From positions 4,395,001 through 4,459,000 of the forward strand of contig CM076268.1 in the NCBI GenBank assembly GCA_038380795.1: a DNA stretch of 64,000 bases, read 5' to 3'. Source of the stretch: Pyrocephalus nanus (Eukaryota > Chordata > Aves > Passeriformes > Tyrannidae). Shown here piece after piece: positions 1 to 11,615 of the stretch. Position 1 is the first letter of the stretch; every line of letters starts with the position of its first letter. The position numbers and the translations under genes were made by a program. The notes beneath the pieces are model-generated. The model did no database searches and was not told where the DNA came from. It saw only the letters and a list, made by a program, of their open reading frames with translations.

Positions 1-1030
1 GCAAAAAGTCGATTTCACTTACATTTTTAATTTACAGGGATGGGACTTTCAAAACCACATTCGCTGTCGTTTGAATCCCACCAAAACATCCATCCTGAGG
101 GCTGATGGAGGAGGGTGAAAAACATCACCTCCAGGAGCATCATTGGGATTCCAGCTCCATACTGAGCACGGAGCAGGGCAAGCACCCTGTCAGCAATTAG
201 GGAATAATGAATTTAAGAGAATAATGGATATTGATTAGGGACATTTATTTCTGATAAAATGAGGAGAGTCAGCAAAAGGCAGAGATGTTCAAACTAATTA
301 TAGCCCGAGCAATCCACTGAAACAAAGTCAAAGCAGTCATCTGAACTAACCAAGCCTGAGACAAAGAGGAGGAGCAGCACCCACAGACACCCAGGAGAAC
401 TCCAGGGGAGAGGGAAGCTCAGTTTATCCTAAGCCTGAGTTTTTTTCATGGCAAAGGTGCCTGGATCAGGCTCACAGACACTCACTGTGCCTTTCACCAC
501 TCCCATTTGTGGCCATCACTGATCTGGCTGAACACTTTTCAACACCCAGGGGGTGAACATTTGGCTTCCTGTTGTTCAACAGTTGTTTAAAACAAAAAAA
601 ACAACCTACAGATTAAGGCTGGAACCTGCAGGGCAGTTTTGCTGTCAAGATTTTGGGAGAATGACCCGGAATCCAAGAGTTGAAGAGGTCACTGCAGTTG
701 GAGACCCCTCTGCCCTGGAGGGCACGGAAGAGAAGGCAAAGATGGACTCATGGAAGTGGAACCTTTGGATCCTGATCAGAGGGAGAGTGAGGGCAGGGGG
801 ATGTGACCTGAATGTGTGTGCTGGGGGGAGAAGGGAGTTTTGGCAAGAATGAAAGAAGGAGAAGGGGAATGCTGTGGTTGTGCTTCCTGTGAGCTCCCTG
901 TGCCCTTGGGCTCTGCCCCTTCACCCTCATTGTATTATATATCACTTTTACCTTAAAATTAATATTCTTGAGCAGAGGATAAAACATTCCTTGCAATGTT
1001 TTTTTTTTTTTATAACTTTATTTATTGTGA
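1..1030. other. Intergenic flank, no gene seen
   Basis: Mixed composition with no splice-flanked coding segment. The 99-codon frame at 553-852 has no family resemblance I can recognise. The block at about 640-960 is purine-rich and could be an old repeat, but I cannot name it. Confidence 0.6.
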
Positions 1031-1230
1031 GGATGGTGAGGCCCTGGCACAGGTTGCCCAGAGAAGCTGTGGCTGCCCCATCCCTGGAAGTGTCCAAGGC
1101 CAGGTTGGACAGGGCTTGGAGCAACCTGGGCTGGTGGAAGGTGTCCCTGCCCATGGCAGGGGGTGGAATGGGATGGTCTTCAAAGCCCCTTCCAACCCAA
1201 ACCAATCTATGATTCCACAATTCTATGAAA
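1031..1230 (+). mobile_element. CR1 LINE 3' end
   Basis: It has the hallmark CR1 run from CCTGGCACAGGTTGCCCAG to CTTCCAACCCAAACC and ends in ATTCTATG-type repeats. 5'-truncated, non-coding. Confidence 0.92.
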
Positions 1231-3539
1231 ATCCCAAGTAAAATATTCTGGAGATTGTTAGCCAGTATTTTTGCTCTTCTAATTAGACTTATCAAATGCA
1301 TAAACCACCACATCGTATCATGAAAAAAATACTTTCCAGACTAGCAAGTGGTCTTATTTTATGTCTGATGTTCTTTATATAGAAAGATATAAAGCCTGTA
1401 AATTTGACAGGATGCTAAACTTTCATTAAAGAAAAATAATTATTAGAGTACTCTGGGCCATATAAAGAAGCAGCATTTATTGCAATAAAATTACATGTTG
1501 AATTACATGTCCTGCTGCAATTGGATTTTAATCCAACCTTTTAAAATTTTGACATATTTTAATCCTCTATTGATTTTTTAATTTTTCTGTGGTCTCCAGT
1601 AGAGCAAAAAAAGTAGAGATGAGCTTAAAAAGGGGAAAGCCCTCAAAGAGTGAACCTGGAGAGGGGGATGTCCATACTGTGTGATTTCCTTCAGTAAACA
1701 ACTACCATCTCACTTGACTTGTTCCTTGTGATTCCTTCAAATTCTCCTGCCTTTGGAGCCTCCAGGGGAAATAGATCCTCCTCTCTCTCCCATGGCACCC
1801 GTGGCAGAGGGCACTGCTGTCTTATTTTCGGGGAAATCTCCCTGGAAAACCAATTTAAGCCATTTCAGCCCAGGAAACCCCTGGGAAGGTGCCCGTGACA
1901 GCCCAGTTTTTCAGCTGCTGATAAAAAGTTTTCCATTTTAAACCTGCCACAGCTACCCAAGGTTTTGTTACAGGCTCTGCAATCAGAGATGTTGCTTCTT
2001 GCCGACGACCACGTGCCCGACCTTGTAATTCCTTCACAGCCATGGGAAAGGAATGTTCAAGAAACTCAACTTTTATTCCCCAAAAGGTTCCCTTTGTATG
2101 TGGGTAGCAGCAACCTCTCCCTTCAAAATTAATACTTGTGATATCTTTGAAGTTGCAGCTAATTTTCTACAGATTCCTTACGAGGCGTTTTTGGATGTGC
2201 TTGCTGGTGGTTGGAGTCCTCGTGGGATAAAGAGACATTATAAGAAATATTAAAGGGAAAAAAAAAAAGAAAAAATACTTTTAAGATGAAATAAGCTGAA
2301 TGGGGAAAAAGAATAAGTCTGTTATCCTTGGAAAGAATCAAGATATTTTTTTCAAACATCTAATCCCCTGTACTTCCTTGAAAAAGATATCAAGGCTTAA
2401 ACAAAGAATTGTGATTTTTACACAGAAAAAAAAGAAAAAAAAATCCCATATTTTGCTAGTAGGCACCTTGTGGCTTTTTTTGAGGTTAATAAGGACCCTG
2501 AAACAATTTAACTGCATTATAGTTATGCATATTCATAAAGATATGCTGAACAGATAACACAGCAAATGATTTAATTGAAAAATCAGCCAGTGTGAATGTT
2601 TTTTCCTGTGATTCATGGAAATGCGACAAGATCTGTTAATTAACATAATCTCATTTATTTGACATTATTCTTGTCACTTAATATAATCTTCATACAAAGA
2701 ATGAAAAATGGAAATTACCAAAAAAAAGCAGAGAGAAAAATACAAATGGAGAAAAGTAGGAAAGGAGAGAATGCCCCTGGAAAATGTAAAAGGATATAGG
2801 TTACATAAACCACTAATATGGAAAAAGGAATAGAATGAGTAAGAAGAAAAAGCAAACAGAAGGCAGAGATAAAGAAAAGAGAAAATGAAGAGGAAAAAAG
2901 CACAGAACATTCAGAAAATGCTTAGAACTTGTGAGAGTAAGGTCAGAGCTGGAGAGGTGCTGTTTGGGAGCAGATCTGGCCCTCATGATGAGAAATAAAA
3001 CAAAAAAATTTAATTGCAGCATTGCCTTCCACTGGGCTGTTCTGAAATTCCCACGGATTTCCTGCCTTGTTCATTTTGTCCAATTAAAAATGATGATTAT
3101 AGAAATCTCTGGAATGGAAGAGCCCAGCCTATACCAGCTGGGACTAAAGAGAATTCCCTTCTGTTCTGGACATTGTTCTCTGTGCCACTGGTTTTGTACC
3201 TCATTTCCAGACTTGTCCAATGTGTAAAGTGGGTGGTGACTGTACAGCCCTTCCTTGGGAAAGTAGCTTTCCTGAAAATAAATGGAAATATGATGGCACA
3301 GAATTACAAATGCTGATGAGAAAGGAACTTGTGAGAGATGCCAAACCTGCACTGAAATATCTTCCTCATGTAATGCCCAGACCTGCCTCCAGATCACTTG
3401 GCAGTAGAGAAGGAGATCGTCTGAGATGCAGAAAAGCAACATTAAACTGCTGATAGTGCTGTCACATCGACACTGCACTGAGGGTCTGCCTGGGGAAGCA
3501 CCATGGCAGGGAGCAGAGTCTGCTGGAAGGGGAGGGGAG
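1231..3539. other. Intergenic, AT-rich, nothing coding
   Basis: AT-rich, with A- and T-runs and a purine-rich stretch at 2700-2920 that creates Phe/Leu/Ser-rich chance frames on the - strand. Confidence 0.65.
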
Positions 3540-3932
3540 AGAGCTCTGGAGCAGCAGGAGCAGCTGAGGGAGCTGGGGGGGCTCAGCCTGGAGAAAAGGA
3601 GGCTCAGGGGGGACCTTCTGGCTCTGCAACTCCCTGACAGGAGGGGGGAGCTGGGGGAAAATTGGGCTCTGCTCCCAGGGAACAAGGGACAGGATGAGAG
3701 GGAACGACCCCAAGTTGCACCAGGGGAGGTTTAGGTTTGATATTGGGGGAAGTTTCTGCATGAAAAGGGTTGTCCAGCCTCTGGTGGAGTCCCCACCCTG
3801 GAGGGATTTAAAAGCCTTGTGGCACTTGGGGACATGGGTTAGTGATGGCCTTGGCAGTGCTGGGGGAATGGTTGGACTGGATGATCTCAGAGGGCTTTAC
3901 CAACCTAAATGATTCCATGATTCCACGATAAA
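3540..3932 (+). mobile_element. CR1 LINE 3' part
   Basis: It carries the CR1 ORF2-end segment (CTCAGCCTGGAGAAAAGGAG and onward), then the 3' UTR with TTGGACTGGATGATCTCAGA and a terminal ATTCCATGATTCC repeat. Long open frames on both strands here are CR1-derived. Confidence 0.9.
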
Positions 3933-6900
3933 GAATCCAAACTCTGCCCTTCAGAAAGAGAATGAACAGTAGTAACCATTTCAGATACAGATGAAGGTAT
4001 CAAAGGTGTGCCCTGCCTATGGAAAGCTCCAGCAGTCTCCTGCACGTTGTTTATGGTGCTCATAAAACACTGGTGTGTTGGGGGTAATTCCACCTGTGAC
4101 CTCCTCATAAAGCACCACCTGAACTTGTGATGCTGCATAAATAACAAAAAGGAAATAATGCAATCTATCAAAATGCTCAAGGCTGAAAACTCATTTAGTC
4201 CTAAATTACTTCTGTTCCTATGACCACAGATATTTAAATGTGAGATAAATTCTTATAAAGTCAGTTGTTAATAGACACTATTAACTAAAATTTATATTAG
4301 TAATTGTAGATATTATTAAGTGGGAGAACTGATAAAAAAAAGAAAAGCCTAATTGGAAAATGGAGATTAATTTCATTAGAAAGAAAAAAACCGATATAAC
4401 TTATCTTGTTTGGTGTCTCCAAATAACTGGTCTCGGCAGCCAAGTTGTTTGGAATGAATTTGTTCCTAACAGGTCAGGATCCACGTCCTTCTGCAGAAAA
4501 AACAGCAGGATAAATGGAAAGAAATCCCCTGGAAATTCAGTGGGGATACAGAGATAGAAACCCCATTTTTAATGCCTTTGGAAGGAGGGAGGGATGGAAG
4601 GAGGGATGGATGGTACGTTTTCAAATTATATGGGAAAGCAGATCTAAAAAAAAAAACAAGGTGGAATTAAAAAATTAAAGAAAAATGAAATAAAATCCCA
4701 GCCTGGCAAAGAGACTCCACTGCAAGTTCTAAACGTCCGTGACTTCTCTGATTTATTTTACAAACACTTGTTAGCACAACTGATCAGTATTTGTAATTTT
4801 TCACGGATGTTTATTACCATACAATGTTCTTTTAAAATCCATATAAGCAACGTGCAACAAACAAACTGTGAGGGCTTTATGGCTGCTCCCTGCAAAGTCC
4901 CATTTATCACTGAGACTGAAGAGGAATGGTTTGAAGAGCGATATCAGAACAAACAGGCAGAGGAAAAAAAATAAAGAATTATTTCTTGATTTTGTTATTT
5001 TCCCAAGTAGAGGGAGGAAAAAAAATGAGGAAATGCTTACAATATTTGTTCTGTCAATGACAAAATTCTCACAAAAGCAAACAGTAACCCACAGGATAAA
5101 CTACAGAGCTTTTTATTTCGCAGTATTTTCACTCCATTTAAATAGACTCTTGTAAATGTATGTTCTATTTTTACCAGATTAAAAACTAATTTCAGCAAGG
5201 ACTGCTTGGAAACTGCTTTCACAGTCCCAGTGTTAAGCCCTTGTACTTTCTTTATTTTATGACTATGACTCTACCATTCACATTTTATATTCTCCCTGTG
5301 AGACCACCACACATGAAATAGGATTAAAGACTGAAACTTTGGGAAGTCTGTGCTCCAGCCTGTGCCCTGATGTAACAGAACATCTCAGGGCAGTATTTAA
5401 TCATCCAAAGGGAAGAAAAAGAGCTTTTACAGAGATGTAAAGTCTTATTTTTAGCAAATTAGGAAAGCGTCCACTTTTCAAGTTCATTACAACGGTGTCA
5501 ATGCATTGTGCCTACTTGATCTAGAAATAAAAATGAGCAATACTGGAGGTCCTTATCCTCTTTGATTACTGAATACTGAGGCAGGTAATTTTTTTTTTTA
5601 AGTACTATGAGTGGCAATATTCACCTGTTTTAGTCAGCTCAGGCCTCGTCTCTGCAGTTCACCAGCCCAGGTGGCATCAGCTGGGGGCAGGTGGAGCTGC
5701 TTTCATGGGAAGCAGCTCCTCACTTCTTTTCCATCAACCTGTGATTACTGGAGTGAAAAAAACTAATTGAAATATTCTGGCCAAATGCTCTCCTTTTATA
5801 GAGAAAACATCGTCAGCTAAAGGGTTTTTTTTCTACGAGTTTAATGCTGGTGGAAAGAATCCTTCAGTACTGAGGGGGACCTCAAAGACCATCTGGTCCA
5901 GCCCTTCTTGGTAAAAGCTTCTCCTATAGGAAGAAACCTTATTTTTGTTTCATAAAAAATTGGTTTCTAAAGTTTGACCAGTTTGATAATACTTCTTGAC
6001 GGATGGAATGTGCACAGCAGAGGTGGAATCAGTTCTATTTGAAGACCTCAAGCGTCACTCCCTGCACCACAGAAAGGGAGAAGGACAGAGCTGGAGTTTG
6101 CAGGTAGGACAAAAAAAATGTAGGGAAAAACCCAAATGGGATTTATCAGTGTTTATAACCTTATTAGTAAGTAAACCAGAGCTGAGGTGGGTAACAAAAA
6201 TGTCAGATTTTAAGAATTGCCCAGACCTCTCTCAGCTGGAGGAGCTGCCTGTAGGGTGCCCCTGTCCAGGGCAAATTTATTTGGTAAAAAAGGACAGGTT
6301 GACTTATCCTACCTGCCTGCCCTGTTTTGCCCATATTTTAAAATGAGATGTATTATCCTGCCTTTACTGATCCCTGAGGGAGACTGGATGAAAGCACAGA
6401 CTAAATATTTACCATTTGAACTATTTCAGCTAGACCAGCTACATCCCAGCCAAACTGTTCTGACAGGAATCAAAGTTGCTGCCATAAAGGGCCAGTAAAT
6501 TCCCCTGAAGGAGCAAATTTAGCCCTTAGAGCAGAATGCAGGTCTAGAATCCACACCCCATCCCGTATCGGATGCAGAATTTTTTTTACCCATTATAACT
6601 GAAAACACTCCCAGCTTTTTGTGCTGCTCAGCAGACCACCGAGCAATGAGACAGAGCTCTTGCTTCATTTTCACCTTTTTTATATATTCCAGAGAACCAA
6701 CTTAGGCTGTTCTAGCCCACCTTGCTCATCAAAACACCCTGTTTTTGTAGAGCCAAACCCTCCACCTCTGCACCTGTGTCATCGTTCAGGCTGAAGCCAA
6801 ACGAGATGAAGGGAAAACTGGGACCACAGCCCCAAAACTGCAACACTTTGCTCTCCCTTTTCAGGGCTGTAACTGAACACAGAAGGTGAAATCGAGGAAA

Positions 6901-7082
6901 AAAAGGCCAATTATTATTTTTACCCCAGCCTGTTGCTTCCTTGATACGTAACCCAAGCTCGTGTTTTCCTCAGGTTTATCCTGGGGGTGGAGGTGATTGC
7001 TCAGCTGACACACAGTGACTTACATTTATTTCCCTGGTAGCCTTACAGCTCTTCTAGCGAGGAAATTTTCTTTTCCATCCTG
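3933..7082. other. Intergenic, nothing coding
   Basis: AT-rich unique sequence with one tiny CR1 fragment (5872-5915) and a short GGAAGGAGGGAGGGATGGA purine run near 4580-4612. Open frames are short and unrelated to known families. Confidence 0.65.
5872..5915 (-). mobile_element. CR1 3'-end fragment (short)
   Basis: GACCTCAAAGACCATCTGGT followed by CCAGCCC is the reverse complement of a CR1 3' end. Only about 40 bp, diverged. Confidence 0.5.
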
Positions 7083-7185
7083 ATTAGGGCCATGGTTTAG
7101 TGGTGGCTTTGGCAGTGCTGGGTTAATGGCTGGACTCTGTGACCTTGGAGGTCCTTTGCAACCTAAACAATCTTCTAATTCCTGG
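7083..7185 (+). mobile_element. CR1 3'-end fragment
   Basis: A TTTAGTGGTGGCTTTGGCAG, then TGGCTGGACT and CCTTTGCAACCTAAACAAT series, typical of an older CR1 3' end. Confidence 0.8.
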
Positions 7186-8286
7186 CACCCTGTCAGTAGG
7201 GGATGTGCTTGGTCAGAAATATCTGTGGTCTGCAAGTTCCCAGTGCCCTGCCATGAGCAAATATCGTGGTTCAATCTGTATTTTCCCTGGTGAGCTGTGG
7301 GGAAACAGCTTCAAAAGGTGACAGCTTTGTGCAGGGGCTGATGTTGGGCATTCAGGTCTGTCTGCAAAGGTTTCCTCTGCAAATCAGAGAAATAGTTCTG
7401 AATCAGTAAAGCCACACGTGTCAAACAGATGTGTTTGTGGGCAGAGCCAAGCTGTGCATTTCTGTTGCCCAGCAGCACCTTTGCAGGAATGAAGGGAAGA
7501 ATATTTGTGCAGCTCCTTGAATCCCCCGTTCTGCCACACAAACCCCACGAGTTAAATTGTTTATTCAACATTATCACCAGAAACCTCCTTCCACGGGGTG
7601 TAGTGAAACCCTAATAAAGTCCAGCCTGGGCCCAGGATTTTGCTCCCATGTTGATCATCACTCCTCAGCACATTCTTCAGTCAATTAGTCGGGCTCCTAA
7701 TTGCATTTCTGTGTAATCCATTTGGATTCATTTGTCAAACACAATTTTGAGACGCGCCGTGCCAAACGCTTTGGTAAATTCTGGATGCTTTCATGCACCT
7801 CCTTCCCCTCTCCTCCTAATTTAGAATTTAATTAAAAAAAAGAATCATCTTGGCCTGGCATGATTTGTTCTTTACATACCCATGTAAGTGATACTATTTC
7901 TAAAATTAAATACGACTGTGATCCTTACAGAACCTCCAATGTTTTCTCTGAGGAAGCACGACATCTGAGTCAACAGAATCTGCCTTGTGTGCGAGAATAC
8001 TTTAGATCCTGAGAGACCCTCAGTGTTCTTTTATTTTTGTGCTTTCCTGGTGCATTTCTCTCACACAGCTCCTATTTGAAACCAAAGAGCAAAACAGCAC
8101 GTTGTTATCACATAGATTTTATTTAGGTTTATATTTTTACTCTGTTGGTCCCAATATACAGAGCTCTATAAAAAGAGAGATCAGACTTTGCTTTCAACCA
8201 TGAGTGACTATTTCATTAAGCTAAATGTGACATGCTGGTTGCATAAATCTCTCCCCAGCAGAGGATGTTTTAACTTTAATAGATAA

Positions 8287-8371
8287 ATCATAGAATCCCT
8301 GAATGGCTTGGGTTGGAAGGGACCTTAAGGCTCATCTCATTCCAACCCCCTGCCATGGGCAGGGATGCATC
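8287..8371 (-). mobile_element. CR1 3'-end fragment
   Basis: It begins TCATAGAATCCCTGAATGG and continues GGGTTGGAAGGGACCTTAAG to CCATGGGCAGGGA: the reverse complement of the last about 85 bp of CR1. Confidence 0.88.
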
Positions 8372-10413
8372 CACCGGATCACTGATGATTTATCCCATCC
8401 TGATAACCCTGAGAGAAAAGGGATGAGTGTTTTCTGTGCTCCCTTCTTTTTCCACTGGCCCAGATGACCAGTTTCAACCAGGCCCCAACTCCTTACAAGT
8501 AGAAATCTTCTATGTAAATTCCTCATCGGTATACTTTTTATTTTTACTGTTTAATCTGACTTGTTCTTTGAAAGCTGCCAGACCTGAAGACGACAACACT
8601 CAGTACCATGATGCTTTTTGTTTGTCTGCAGGTATCTGCTGAAAATGGGACAATTATCAAGGTGAATTGGATCCACCTGGTTATATCTGCACAACATTTA
8701 ACATTCCACTTAGCACCTTCTTGGAATTTTGTTCTGAAGTTTAAACAGTAGCCAACAATTTGTCACTGAAGAGGTTCCTTAAGCAGAGTATTACCAACTT
8801 CTGTCAAAACAACTTCCAGTAAATACTTAAAAATGCAAAGAATGAAAAAAAAACCCACCTGATGTTCATTAGAACTCCAGTATCTTTACGACCCAGGAGA
8901 GGAGAATCAACACCATGTAGCAAAGGAAGGTCTAGTAAATAATTTCCTACGTACCAGTTCATATTTACTTATAATTATAATTCACAGGAGTGCATTCCTG
9001 CAATCAAGAGACGGGGATGCACAGCATGAAAAAAACATTTAGCACCGAGCAGACTGCATGAATAATTGCCTGTCAGAGTGGCTTATTAAAGGGGAACTAC
9101 AATTTTACAAGACAATTCTTGTATCTGCTTGTCTGATCTAAAGACAGAGAGCTATATAAATACAAAGAGTTCCAGGAAGAAATATTTCTCACTCCCCCTG
9201 TCGAATTAAAAGTTGAGTTTTTAAGGCACTAAAAGAACAGTCAGAATGTGACAGTTTTGATACACAACCGAGCACAGCTTTTGAAATTGGGAAGTGAATC
9301 CTTTGTGTTTAAGGCAGCAGGCAGGGAGATGAGGGGATGGAAGGGTGGCTATGGAAACCACTCTTCCTTATGTAAGGAAAGGCACCTGGTGATGTAATCC
9401 ATGGAATGTCCTTGGAAACCTCACAGCAGCTGGACCTGGTGGGTGAAGTGTGATCCAAAACCCCCTCTGGAGCAGGGGTGGGATCACCAGCAGGCACTTA
9501 CTGGGATCACTGGAGTCCTGAAAAATGACATTTACCCCCCAAATGCTTCAGAGGGTTTGGCAACCTCCGACAAGCCCCTCGTGTCCCACTCACCCCCATC
9601 TTTTCAGGGCAGGGGAGGGATCTCATCATCCCTTGTGTCCGTGGGAGGCAGGAAGCTCCATATCCTGGAAGGGCTAATTCTGCTTTATTCTCCTAATTAA
9701 CCAGTTTCACTTCCTCCTCCTCTCAGACTGAGGCAGAAGTTCCTAGAGAGCAGGCAGGCTGAAGTTACAGAGAATTAAATTTGAAACACAACCTTCCCCT
9801 CCAGCGCTGTTTTAAGGGGAATCAATTTATAAAAGCCCAACAACCCAAAGCAAGTACAGATGTCACAAATGAACCCATGGCCTTCGGTGATAATCCAGCT
9901 TCATGCACCTATTTCTGCTTTTAAAAACCATCTTAGCATTCTTTATTTTATGCCTTTGAGGCAATTGGGGCGCACATCTCAAAAGTGGGAGACAATAATG
10001 CTTCATTAATATGGAGCCTTAAAAAAATAAGTGAAAATCTACCATTCTGTGCCTCAGGAACAGCACCTGCAGCATTCTGGAAGCCAATAATTTTTTTGTC
10101 AGGCTTGCTTTGACGCTCGTGATTGAGAGATCTGAAGTCTCAAACCTGCTCACTAAAGAGATAAAACCAACCAAAATCCACGTGAGCCTTCCCACTGATT
10201 TCAGGGAGCCTGGACCAAGGCCAGGGTCGAGGGGACAGAGGCAGCAGCTTTGAAAATGATGCCCAAAAATATCTTGCCCTTTGTTCCAACAAGCACTGCT
10301 GAGACTTTAAGCCATGCCACGGTCTCTCTGCCTGGGTGCTGAGGCTGTCACAGCAGCAGTGGGTTTGATAACAGTTCTAATTTGGCTTTTCCACTGGGAA
10401 ATACACCCAGCCA

Positions 10414-10418
<5 letters not shown>

Positions 10419-10478
<60 letters not shown>
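10419..10478. repeat. (TA)n microsatellite
   Basis: About 26 uninterrupted TA units (10419-10470) followed by an interrupted tail TGTATATA. It explains the Ile-Tyr repeats in open frames on both strands. Likely polymorphic. Confidence 0.97.
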
Positions 10479-11403
10479 GTAATTCAGCATAAAAACCATC
10501 AGGTGGAAACGTCTCACGGTCACTGAAAGAAAGCTTTGCTGCTTTCCAAGTAATAATGTTTCACTTGAAAAACTTGTAACTTTTTTTTGTAACAAACTGA
10601 GAGAACTCACAGCTGAGGGGTCTCTCTGAGAGCATTCAGACTCCACGGGTTTAGGGTTTGTGTTAGAAAAAAAATTATTATCAGCTCTGAACATTATAAA
10701 ACTGACACGGTTTCCAGCAAAGGTTGTAAACAAATTATTAGGACTCTTTGTTCCCAGAAATACATTAAAAACAGTCAAAGTGAAAAAAAAAAAAAAATCA
10801 TTTGGCCAGTGAGAAATCTGTCTAGACAAAGCTTCCATTATATGATTTAACAATCCCTGGCGAATGTTGCTTAAAGATAAAATTGGATTCCTGTCCAGAA
10901 TATTAATACTTTTATTGCAGTTTACAGATATATGTGTATTTTTCAGATAAAAGTACATATTCATATACAGACAGACGATGAACATTGAAAATGGACTGGA
11001 ACACGGTTTGTTTTATCAGTTTTTCTCCCTCTGTCAAACAAATAAATCATTGTTTTTCAGGTGGAGGCTTCTGATGAGGAGGAAGATTTTCTCATTTTCA
11101 GACGAGGGCTTCTGTATTTCCGTCTCCACCGCTGTCAGAACACGTTGGTGAGGAGCTGCTGTGGGTGACACAAACAACTTATGATTGCAGAGCGAGGAAC
11201 AGCTCTCACAAACTTCCTATTTTCCAACCAGCTCCACAGAAATAGTTTGCAAGCTGAAGTTTGGGCCCAGCCAGAGCGAGCTCAGGAATACAGATCCGGG
11301 CTTTATTGTGTTTGACTCAGCTCAGCGCAGTGTCCTCAAGAAAATAAAGAAATAATTTCCCAGAATCCTGGATCTTACATGATAGGAAGAAAAATTCGTG
11401 TTG

Positions 11404-11615
11404 TTTCACAGAATCACAGACTGGTTTGGGTTGGAAAGGGACCTTCAAGATCATCCAATCCCACCCCCTGCCATGGGCAGGGACATCTTCCACTATTCCA
11501 GGTTGCTCCAAGCCCCGTCCAACCTGGCCTTGGACACTTCCAGGGATGGGGCAGCCACAGCTTCTCTGGGCAACCTGTGCCAGGGCCTGCCCACCCTCAC
11601 AGGGAAGAATTTACA
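11404..11615 (-). mobile_element. CR1 LINE 3' end
   Basis: It starts TCACAGAATCACAGACTGG and runs through the standard CR1 3' region to GGGCAACCTGTGCCAGGGCC. Well preserved, so probably a younger copy. Confidence 0.92.

Larger units (their letters stand above)
7186..11403. other. Intergenic, repeat-poor, nothing coding
   Basis: It contains a CR1 fragment (8287-8371) and the (TA)n tract (10419-10478). Otherwise unique sequence. 7651-7745 is dense in homeodomain-type TAATT/ATTA words. The 202-codon - strand frame at 10377-10985 is largely microsatellite and AT-rich chance sequence. Confidence 0.6.

Noticed and set aside
3071..3685. 204-codon - strand frame
   Set aside because: Its N-terminal half is antisense CR1; the remainder has no recognisable similarity.
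10377..10985. 202-codon - strand frame
   Set aside because: One end is the (TA)n microsatellite (Ile-Tyr repeats) and the rest is AT-rich sequence without recognisable domains or splice context.
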